From NCBI RefSeq assembly GCF_041146395.1, contig NC_091008.1:7081501-7145500 (forward strand): a DNA stretch of 64,000 bases, written 5' to 3'. The position numbers were made by a program, and so were the translations under genes. Positions within the stretch are counted from its first letter, which is position 1; each line of letters begins with the position of its first letter. The notes beneath the pieces were generated by a model. The model searched no databases, had not been told where the DNA came from, and saw only the letters and a program-made list of their open reading frames with translations. Origin of the DNA: Eulemur rufifrons. Taxonomy: Eukaryota > Chordata > Mammalia > Primates > Lemuridae. Shown here piece after piece: positions 54,480-64,000 of the stretch.

Positions 54480-55881
54480 TGGGCCTTAATCTGGGCCCTG
54501 CCATTGGCGTCCCTGGTGGCCGCAGGGCAGGGGATCACGTCATTTCTTTCTCCCGGGGCCAGTTCCGCTGTGAAATGGATCAGTTGACCCTGACGTAATC
54601 CTCAAGATCCTTCTCGGCGTCGCTGCTGCTGGAAGGTGCTGGATGGACCGTGGAGAGTCTGGCGGCCTCCACTGCGGCGGGGCCTTCCCTGGGGGCGTTT
54701 CTGAGGCTGCACTGGCCTCTCCGTGTGGATTCGTTTCCTAAGCTGCAAATACGCTTCGGACTGGTGATTTTCGTGGAACTAGAGGGCCGTGAATATTCTT
54801 CCCACTCGGCCGGATACACAGGGCGGACAGGAAGAAACCGGTTCTCCCGAGGGGCGCGGACAGGAACTGGAGGGAAGGGTTAGCGCGAGCTCTGCTGCGT
54901 CAAGCAATCCCCGAACCGGCCGCCAGGTGGCGCCGCTGACTCCGCTTGCGGGGAGGGCGGGACCCCGTGACCTCGAGCTGCTTTAGGGCGAGTCGGATGA
55001 AGGGGAAAACGACGCGTCGCTTTTAGAAAGAGGGTCACAAATGGGGTGTTTTTTTTGTTTGTTTGTTTTTTATATCTCAGATCGTGTCTCTTTGCAGCAC
55101 CACGGTGTGATTTTTGTCTCACTTCGAAGAAAATCACGAGTGTGGCCCCTCTTGGCTGCAAACTTTTCCCCGTTTGCAAATGCATCCCGATCTCTGCAAA
55201 TGCAACGGGAGCTGGAACGTCTTTGAGCCTCATCTCTGCAAATGGTCTCCCTTTATTGCTGTTGAGAAGAATCAAAATAAACGATTGTGCAATACGTTTT
55301 TTTTTCTTTTCTTTTTTTTTTTTTTTTTTGTTTGTTTGTTTGTTTTTTTGCTAGTGTCCAGCTTTGTAGAGACAGCACTAAAGGGAGGCAGGACGGTTAG
55401 GGCAGGAGCGTCCCGGCCATCGTCGCCAGGCCTCCCGGGTGCCAGCCCGACCCCGCTGGTGACTTGCTGTGTGGCCTTGTGTCCCTTGGCCCCTCTGCAC
55501 CTCTCTCCGTTACCCCGTGGAATGAGGGCATCGGCTTGCATCCAAGTCACTGAATCTTTTTTTTTTTTTTTTTCCCAAAAGTGAGAGTTTTCATATTTTG
55601 AGTTTTAGTCTACATTAGACATTCTCTGCTTTGGATGCTTTAAGTCACAGGAATAAGGAACTAATTTCAGCAGCCCAGATTTGGGTGGGTTGGTATAATG
55701 TTTCTCTTTGACCCTCAGATGGGTCCAAGTGTTGAAAGTTGAATAAAACTTTAAATTGGGAGTTAAAGTCCGCTTTGAAAAAAGGTGGGTATGTTTAAAA
55801 GGGGGTAAGGATATTATTGCTGTGCGTAACAGTGTCTGTTGCTTTAATTGTTGTTTTTGTTGTTGTTGTTGTTCTTTCCAG
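54480..55881. other. PPA2 intron 1, right part
   Basis: 54480-55030 is still fairly G+C rich. Three TGCAAATG motifs occur at 55175-55245. A (GTT)n tract leads into the exon 2 acceptor. No further exon recognised. Confidence 0.55.
55287..55352. repeat. T-rich / (TTTG)n tract, PPA2 intron 1
   Basis: T runs with four TTTG units and single C interruptions. No TSD is evident. Confidence 0.85.
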
Positions 55882-55946
55882 AGAATGTAGCTGGCCACTA
55901 CATTTCCCCCTTTCATGATATCCCTCTGAAGGTGGACTCTAACGAG
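55882..55946 (+). CDS. PPA2: PPA2 coding exon 2
   Basis: The exon is 65 bp: two bases finishing the Lys codon, then 21 codons [21 protein letters not shown]. It matches human [21 protein letters not shown] (from memory). The ISPFHDIPL segment is the conserved N-terminal strand of family I pyrophosphatases. The acceptor is TTCTTTCCAG, preceded by an unusual GTT repeat in the polypyrimidine position, and the donor is GAG/GTATCG. At 65 bp it is too short to be found by frame length; splice sites and homology define it. Confidence 0.95.
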
Positions 55947-56264
55947 GTATCGTTTTGGCTTGTTTTGGGGGTGAAAATATGTACTTGTAACATCACCATA
56001 AAATGCTGTTTGAAAGAACCTTGAAAGGAAAGAATGCAGTTGGAAATCAGGAGGAGAAACAGGAGCTATTATAACGGCTCACAGGCCTCCTTTATGAATC
56101 AAAATTTGTATAAGAATAGGTTTCTTCCAGCAGACTTGGGAGAAAGGAGTCCTTGTGGTCCATAAAGCTTAGAATTTGGTAGGAAATAAGGATTCAAGGG
56201 TAACAATTTAGGAAATGAGTGAGAGATTTCTTTTAAATAATAGTAATACATTTGTGGGTTATTT

Positions 56265-56772
<508 letters not shown>

Positions 56773-57129
56773 TCATCATCAATTGGAAGTTACTTCCTTA
56801 AAATCCAAGTAGTGAATGATCATCTTTGTCTCGGGGGCACAGTTGTTAGGTAGACAACCAGGACTGCCTTCGGCTTGAGGTCGTGTGGGGCTGGTTGATG
56901 GGGTTGGGTTTTCTAGTGCCGTGGGGTGATGGGCACAGGGGCGGAGGCCAGTGGAGAAGGGAGGAAGCTGCCTCATAGGCAAGGACGGTTTGACCTCAGG
57001 CCGAGGCCCTTGGTGTCACTCCCCTCCGAGGCTGAACATCACACACCATACAGACGCCATGGAAGGTTGCAGCGGGATCTTTTCTGCCTTCCGCCCCTTC
57101 CGAGCACGGAACTGTCCACAGTGACGGCA

Positions 57130-57330
57130 AAAGGGACAATAATATCGAGCATTTATCAGGTGCTTGCGGTGCCCGGCCAGGCTCGGTGCTGACATACATG
57201 ATCTCAGTCCTTCCAGAGCTGCTGTTACTTACCCTTGTTTTGTTAGTTTGAGTATCTTGCCCAGGGGTCCAAGTCTAGTCTGTCGTGGAGGTGGGATTGG
57301 ACTTAGGAGCTCTGAATGCAGAACACGTGC
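57130..57330 (-). repeat. MIR SINE, PPA2 intron 2
   Basis: 'gagcatttatcaggtgcttg' and 'gaggtgggattggacttag' fit an antisense MIR. Confidence 0.6.
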
Positions 57331-57462
57331 GCTTCACTTCTCTGTGCAACGCCTCCCGCTCAGCGCTTCTAAGCGCTCGGCTGTAGGACAAGGGGTCATA
57401 GGATCTGGAGCGAGAAAGAGACCAAAGAGAGGCAGTAGGAGCCTGTCACTGTGTGTATCTCT

Positions 57463-57487
57463 GTGAGAGAGAGAGAGAGAGAGAGAG
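57463..57487. repeat. (AG)n microsatellite, PPA2 intron 2
   Basis: A pure AG run of about 25 bp. Confidence 0.92.
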
Positions 57488-57604
57488 TCTCCCCCTCCCC
57501 CCGCCCCACCCCGTGTCCCTGTGTTTCGTTTTGTCCAGTGAACTTTCAAACCTAAATATCTCACGTCTCCCAACACCTCTCCCTGCTTCTGGCCAAAAGT
57601 ACAT

Positions 57605-57775
57605 GCGTTCATTTGTCCGTTAATTTATTCATTTAATGAATAATCATTGCATATTTACTGTGAGCCAGACCCTGTTGCAGGCACTGGGGCTGTGGCGATG
57701 AGTAAGACAGAGGTGGTCCCCACGCAGCTGGAGGAGACAGACACGTCAGTCAGATGATGTCAAGTGCTGTAAGAA
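57605..57775 (+). mobile_element. L2 fragment in PPA2 intron 2
   Basis: 'ttgcaggcactggggctgtg' and 'gagtaagacagaggtggtcc' are typical L2 3' phrases. Confidence 0.75.
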
Positions 57776-57786
57776 TACGACAGGGA

Positions 57787-58121
<335 letters not shown>

Positions 58122-58865
58122 AAGAATACAACGGAGCTGTAGAGAGTTACTGGTGGATGTTGTCAATCTGTGTGTAAAAACAGAGCTCGTAACAGTAATG
58201 CTAGGGCTGCATTTGAGAAACTGTGTAGTAGGGAGGGGTGGGGGTGGAACAAAGAGGGAGCTAGAAACACATCAGTGGGCATCACTTGCTGTCTAAGGAG
58301 GGATGTATTTTGGGGGAACACGAGATTTGGGATGAGGCACAGTTGAGGAGAAGGCAGGCCAGTGGATTCCGGACATGGGGACATTGGGACACACCGCGCC
58401 ACTTTTCTCCCCCACCCACCACGTGGTCGGTTTAATGTGAAAGTGCTGGGTGGAGACGCAGCGGTCGCGCCTGGGGGACCCGCGGGCGGGAGGTGCAGCC
58501 CAGCGCGGGCTCCCCGGAGCTTCATTTCAGTAACGCAATGACTGCTCTAAGCGTGATCACTGGAAACTGCCATTCTGCCCTTAAAGCCTGAACACAGCCT
58601 TTGCTTATTTGATAAAAAGAGAAAGGTTCAGCTTTTTGGATGATTTATTTTATGAAACAGTTTGCTCTGTTCACCGGGGGTGCACATCCCGGGGGGGCGG
58701 GGGGGGAAACTAACTGGGAACTTGGCAGGTTCTGTGTGGGATCGGGTTTCTGGGCAGCCTCTGTAGCAGAATGTGAATGCAATAATCCTATTTTTGCTGC
58801 TGTGCAATGAAACCGTATTCTTCCATCAAATACTACAATCATAAACACCGTCTTTTCTTTTCCAG

Positions 58866-58910
58866 GAAAATGGCATTCCTACGAAGAAAGCACGAAATGA
58901 TGAATGTGAG
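58866..58910 (+). CDS. PPA2: PPA2 coding exon 3 (15 codons)
   Basis: This very small exon of 45 bp encodes ENGIPTKKARNDECE, phase 0 on both sides. It lies between a strong acceptor (TCTTTTCTTTTCCAG) and the donor GAG/GTATGC. Human PPA2 reads ENGIPMKKARNDEYE here from memory, so the Met-to-Thr and Tyr-to-Cys changes are lineage differences or recall errors. Because it is a multiple of three, its skipping would keep frame and remove only 15 residues; alternative PPA2 transcripts of that kind would be expected. Confidence 0.93.
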
Positions 58911-59002
58911 GTATGCCTAAAAGTTTTCATTTTCGTGAACTGCTTTTACGCTGTCTGTTAAAACCTTGATGATAGTTTGCATTTGTAAAATGTTTCTAAA
59001 TT

Positions 59003-59029
59003 CCCCCTCCTCCCCCACCCCCACCCCCC
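59003..59029 (-). other. Potential G-quadruplex tract, PPA2 intron 3
   Basis: The plus strand has five C-runs of at least three separated by single bases, so the minus strand carries five G-runs with one-base loops, a strong G-quadruplex pattern about 95 bp after exon 3. Confidence 0.7.
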
Positions 59030-59104
59030 AGCAAGACCTGGACGTGCATTCTGATGTGTTCCTTCTTCTCGTGTTTCTTTAAGGCAGCCAGGGCAGATAT
59101 CACT

Positions 59105-59470
59105 GTGTAATGTTTCTTTATTGTAGCAAAATGTTCATACTATAAGAGTTGTCATTTTAGTCTTTTCTGAAGTGTACAGTTCGCTGGCGTTAAGTGCTTT
59201 CACACGGCTGTGTGGTCCTCACCCCCATCCGTCTCCAGAACCTTTTCATGATCCCAAACTGACGCTCCGAACACACAGAACCCAACTGCCCCACTCCTGC
59301 CTCCCTCCGTCCCCTGGTTCCACTTTCCGTCTCTGTGGATGGGAATGTTCCAGGTGGTTCGTCACCATTTCATTTCGTAAGCGAAAAACCTTTAGGACGG
59401 GAATCCAGATTTCAGTAGCAGGTTGCTTATCCTGGCAGATGGTCTAAAGTATATGTACGCCATGAAAATT
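59105..59470 (-). mobile_element. Old L1M 3' region, antisense, in PPA2 intron 3
   Basis: Same antisense type as at 26371-26768: 'agtgtacagttcgctggcgt', 'cccaaactgacgctccg', 'ttccactttccgtctctgt'. Diverged. Confidence 0.8.
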
Positions 59471-60215
59471 GCTCCGTTTATCTTTATTGTTATCATTATT
59501 CTAAGTGAGAAGATGGTTTGAGAGGCTGCTTTAGAATCCAGGAACAATAGTCTTTTTGGGAGGAGGGGAGAAGAAAAACAGTTACACCGACTAGATGCTA
59601 AAATAAATATAGTCTAAAAATATCTTGTAAGTACGTGGCTGTCGGGCCCTGAAGAGTTCTTGCTGTGGGACCAGAGCGCTGGATGGGTGTCTGTCATCCC
59701 CTCTAGCGCTACAGTGTCCTGCCGATGCCAGGCGGCTTTTCCTGCCCCTTCCTGCCTTGGTTTACCTCCCCAGCCTCATTTCCATCTGTTCTCTATCCCA
59801 GCGGAAGCGTGGGACCCCAGCCTTTGAATCCACTGCCAGACACAGCTGCGGGGGCTGTTTAATGCCTACAACCTTTACCTTGGATCTGTCTTCCAATTTT
59901 CTACACCGATATTTGTCTTAGTCGTCCTCGAACCATCTACACTGGAACCTCGTAGAGTGCTTGTTAAAAATTCAGAGCCCTGGCCCCATCCCATCTCCGC
60001 TAAATCAGATTCTCTGCTTTATGGGGCGTGGTTAAATCTACACGTTCAACAGTATCCCCGGTGCACCCTAATCATGAAGTTTGAGAACCACAGCCCTAGG
60101 TGCTGGGTGGACATTCAGGGCCTCAAGGCTTTATGGGCCCCTGGGGACCTTGTACATGAACCTGGAACCGTTGTTTCAATGGGAAAACATATTCTGAGTC
60201 CAGAGAGCCAAATGA

Positions 60216-60588
<373 letters not shown>

Positions 60589-60766
60589 CGTCTAATTTTT
60601 ATATATATATATATTTTTTAGCTGCCAGATCATTTCTTTCTATTTTTAGTAGAGACAGGGTCTCGCTCTTGCTCTGGCTGGTCTTGAACTCCTGACCTCA
60701 AACGATCCTCCCGCCTCGGCCTCCCAGAGTGCCAGGATTACAGGCGTGAGCCACTGCGCCCGGCCC
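60589..60766 (-). repeat. Extra Alu left-arm unit
   Basis: An antisense Alu piece from the A-rich middle (tctaatttttatatatatat) to 'cactgcgcccggcc', directly abutting the complete Alu before it, with no spacer. Confidence 0.92.
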
Positions 60767-60769
60767 AAA

Positions 60770-63096
60770 TTAAAATTTAATTCTTAGAACACAGTTTATG
60801 TGCTGAAGACTTGTCTGGTTTGAGTTTATTTGAAAGTTTAAGAGGAAAAAAGGGAGATTTCTTCCTGTTTTTTTTCCCCATGTGTATAAAACATACCGAC
60901 TGCTTTTTAATACATGTTATTAGTTTTTGTTTTTGATTTCTGCAACAAAAATACAAGAAAGAAATGGAGAGAAAAAAAGGACTGAAGGAGGAATTCGGCG
61001 TCCCTGTCACATACACAACTTTCTGATTCGATTGTGCCCCCTCTGTGTTTTTGAGTTTCTAATAACTTTTGGCAGACCATTGTTGGTTTATAATTAACAC
61101 TCATCTTAAAAAAAAAAAACAAAAAAAAAATACTCATCTTAGGAAAACCAGACTAACGTTGGCTTTAAAAAACTAGGGCCAAATGGATTTTAGCTGGGAG
61201 AAGAAAGGCCGGCTGGAAATAAGCTCTTAGTGATTAGGAACAAATGAGGAGGGAGAGTGGTCACATTCAACATCATCTATTGTTCTCTTGGCCTCATTCA
61301 AGTCTCTGTAAGTGGCTTTGGTAGGTGTCATTCTGTAAAACGATGGTCATGAGCTTGGCCTCCTCTGTCCCCTCTGAGTATTCATCCACACGCATTTGTT
61401 CTCTTACAGCCGGGCTTTCAGGGATGAATAAATTATGTGAACATCTGCCGTGTACTTTGGCTTTTCTTTTTAACAGCTACTTGAGACATATTTAAACAGG
61501 TGCATGGGGAACCTCATGAAAGAGCAAAGACAGTGAAACGTAACAGTGGGACTGTGTGTGAGGTCGCTAAGACGGGCAGGAGACAGACTCCGAGGAGCAA
61601 TTTTTGGAGAATTCATTCTTAGCTTTGTTTATCTCATGGATTTGTGGTTTTTGCTATTTGTAACCTTCAGTCCTATCTAGAAAAACTTAATAAAAAACAT
61701 TATTTTTTTATGGCTCAATATATATTTACATTTAATTGTGCCAATGGTGTTAATAGCATTCCATGTTTCACTAAGAAACCCCTCAGTGATACTGTTTAGC
61801 AATGCTCAAACTAACGCTGGCTGCAAGTTAAAATTGCTTAGAGAGACTTTAAAAATGAGCAGCGCCATGGCTCCACCCCAGAACAGGTGTGTTCAGACAG
61901 GTGATGAGAGGTGGAGCTCTATGGATCTTTTTTTTTTTTTTTTTTTTCTTTATTGGTTAAAACTGGCCTGGCGATTTTGATGTGTAAGAATGATTGAAAA
62001 GTATGGTAAGTCACTGCTTCCCGAATGATCTGTGGTGAAGAGCTAGTTTTTTTTTTTTTGTTAGTTTATGTCTAATCTATCCTGACTGATCGTTTAAAAA
62101 ACAATCAGTCAAAATGAATTATTAGAAAAGTGTAATTCAAGTTCCAATTTTTGATTATTAGGTTTGACAGATGTGAAAATCGCTCTTTCCAATTGCTATA
62201 AATGTTCCTCCGTGAGCCAGTAGCAGGCAGTTTGCAGATTAGCCCCGGCCGGTGGCTGCGCTTGGTGTCACTTCTCCACGATCAATTGTTAGTCACTGAT
62301 GTCAAAATGGCATACGCAAACCCGCTTTCACTGTGAGACTTTCTCTTTGCGCAGCTGACTATGGGAAATTATCGTTACTCACCATTGACCTGAGTCTCCC
62401 TGGGTTTAACCATTCTACAAGGTTCAGAATGAAAAAAAAAGGCAATGGTCCTTTTGTAACTTTAAGGAATCTAAAATTGCCAGACGCACAAGCTGCATTT
62501 ACAAAGTTTAGTCTAACTCTTCGTGAGCTATATGATGGCCCATACTGATATCCTTAATTGTTACATTGTGATCGTAATGTGGATTTAAATGCTGTTTTAT
62601 CATTTTCGAAATATTTTACTTTTTGGTTTTCGGTGTGTTGATTTGAAATTGTAGAGTTGATCTTCCCAACAGCCTAGTGTGGGGAGTGGGACAGAGACGG
62701 TCACACTTACTTTTCCAGATTAGAAAGTGAGGCTGGATCCTCGCGTGACGAACTCGGGCTCTCACTCTATTTTGGTTGGAAAATAAAAGTCAAAGCACAT
62801 TGCCTGACTTCATTCTAGTTCTGTCACCACGCTGCAAAGGTATTTCCGGACACGGAGTCACCTCTGCCACCGCGCAGTAGTGCTCACGTGACGTGGTGGC
62901 TTAAATTCTGTGTCGTAAACAACCTCTCTAATTTGTAGAAGAAATTTAAGGCACAGGTAGACCCATGATGCAGATTCTAAACATTTCTGGCAGGAGATGA
63001 ACCTAAAGCATTTTGTAGAGGAAATAAATGAAAAAATAAAACGTAGGCAAAAATTTTTATGTTCTGTCTTTGTTTTTTGTTTCTTTTGAACCACAG
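60770..63096. other. PPA2 intron 3, right part
   Basis: No transposon recognised except poly-A/T runs, including a tail-only insertion at 61099-61141. An open frame at 62333-62548 has no homology I can name. Confidence 0.55.
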
Positions 63097-63150
63097 AATT
63101 TGTTTAATATGGTTGTAGAAGTACCTCGGTGGACAAATGCTAAAATGGAG
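63097..63150 (+). CDS. PPA2: PPA2 coding exon 4
   Basis: The exon is 54 bp, 18 codons: NLFNMVVEVPRWTNAKMEwith no split codon. It follows the acceptor TTGAACCACAG and ends GAG/GTATGG. It matches human NLFNMIVEIPRWTNAKME (from memory). VVEVPRWTNAKME is the hallmark 'EIPRWTNAKMEI' region of animal family I inorganic pyrophosphatases, where the Lys near the end of the motif belongs to the phosphate-binding pocket. The following residues are encoded beyond the window. Confidence 0.95.
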
Positions 63151-63795
63151 GTATGGATACGTTCTATTAATATAAAGTCGAACTAATGATGATAATGGTA
63201 CAAAAACTTTGTTTCAAGTTGTTTGGCATAATATTTTGAATTTGGGATAGTTGAGAAAAATATTTAGAGCTGAGTTTACACTTTAAAGACAGTACTTTTC
63301 AATGTTTCCTCTCTAGTTTGTTACAGTCATATTTATTTAATCTTCTCTCGCCTTTCTTTGAATATGGCAAATATTTTCAAGGTTTACTTCAATAGATTCT
63401 GAGATGTATTTAGTTTTCCTAGACAACAGTTGAAACTTGCAAAAGTGCAATTGTTGCATCATCATAAAAATAATTCTGTTTTTGGTTGGAGGAGCCTGCA
63501 TGCAGGTTTTCGTAATGGCCCTGCTGATTTACATTCCCACCAACAGTGTGTAAGGATTCCCTTTTCTTCACGTCCCTCGCCCACACTTGTTTTCTTTAGT
63601 CTTTTTGATGGTAGCCATTCTGACAGGTATGAGATGGTATCTCATTGTGATTTTAATTTGCATTTCTCTAAGTAGTGAATTGAAGCATTTTTTCATGTAT
63701 CTGTTGGCCATTTGTATGTTGTCCTGGAGAAATGACTACTGAGGTGCCTTCTCCATTTCTTTAATCAGGTTTTTTGTTTTCTTGTTATTGAGTCT

Positions 63796-63826
<31 letters not shown>
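63796..63826. repeat. (CA)n(TA)n compound microsatellite
   Basis: CA units turn into TA units inside an antisense L1, PPA2 intron 4. Confidence 0.92.
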
Positions 63827-63849
63827 GCACGCTTTTTTTTTTTTTTTTT

Positions 63850-63945
63850 TAAGAGATGTGGTCTTGCTCTGTCACCCAGGCTAATTTTTTAAAAAAATTT
63901 TTGTAGGGCTGGGATCTCACTGTGTTGCCCAGGCTGGTGTCTGGC
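63850..63945 (-). repeat. Alu / FLAM-like monomer remnant
   Basis: A short antisense piece ('ttgctctgtcacccaggc', 'tgttgcccaggctggt') after a poly-T run, inside an antisense L1. Old and deleted. Confidence 0.75.
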
Positions 63946-64000
63946 CTCATATTTTTTTGATCTTAACCCCTTATCTGATGTATTGCTTGCAAATATTTTT

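Larger units (their letters stand above)
63460..64000 (-). mobile_element. L1 fragment, antisense, at right edge
   Basis: 'acattcccaccaacagtgtg', 'gatggtatctcattgtgat', 'tgttggccatttgtatg' and 'gcaaatattttt' are antisense L1 ORF2. An (AC)n(AT)n run and an Alu monomer interrupt it. It continues beyond the window in PPA2 intron 4. Confidence 0.9.

Noticed and set aside
59020..59045. Possible cryptic exon start after 'ccccccag' in PPA2 intron 3
   Set aside because: The C-rich tract mimics an acceptor, but no matching donor or PPA2-like coding sequence follows.

Overview
The window is nuclear DNA from a primate, most probably a strepsirrhine (lemur or loris group). The main evidence is about 27 Alu-family SINEs. 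Most are a dimeric form whose middle carries 'agctgtccatataatttctttc' type sequence and whose arms read 'ctagagtgagtgccgtggcg' and 'gctcttgctcaggctggtct', as I know from lemur and galago Alus rather than from monkeys and apes. Two L1 3' ends of one shared young subfamily agree with this. There is nothing bacterial, no CRISPR array, and no rRNA or tRNA gene that I can see.

Two protein-coding genes are present, both partial, in divergent (head-to-head) orientation. On the minus strand, the first three coding exons of ARHGEF38 (a Rho guanine-nucleotide exchange factor) lie at 34932-34737, 20535-20348 and 5712-5589. On the plus strand, the first four coding exons of PPA2 (mitochondrial inorganic pyrophosphatase) lie at 52899-53064, 55882-55946, 58866-58910 and 63097-63150. 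All exon joins keep frame, with GT donors and AG acceptors, and the spliced products match the human proteins as I remember them. Both genes run off the window: ARHGEF38 at the left edge, PPA2 at the right. The pair corresponds to human 4q24.

Layout: 1-34932 is the ARHGEF38 5' part, with two complete large introns (about 14.2 and 14.6 kb) and part of a third. 34933-52898 is the roughly 18-kb interval between the two start codons. 52.8-53.8 kb is a strong CpG island around PPA2 exon 1, and the rest is PPA2 introns. Non-coding sequence is mostly transposon-derived: Alu, young and old L1, L2, MIR and one MaLR-type LTR. Several insertions keep clear target-site duplications, so their order can be read.

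The two genes do not form a pathway. PPA2 hydrolyses pyrophosphate in the mitochondrion; ARHGEF38 is a cytosolic GEF. They are neighbours by conserved synteny. I found no new biological system. The best second looks are the insertion structures (twin-primed L1, three-layer nest, near tail-only insertions), a variable tandem unit in the L1 3' UTR, and candidate regulatory sites near the two gene starts.
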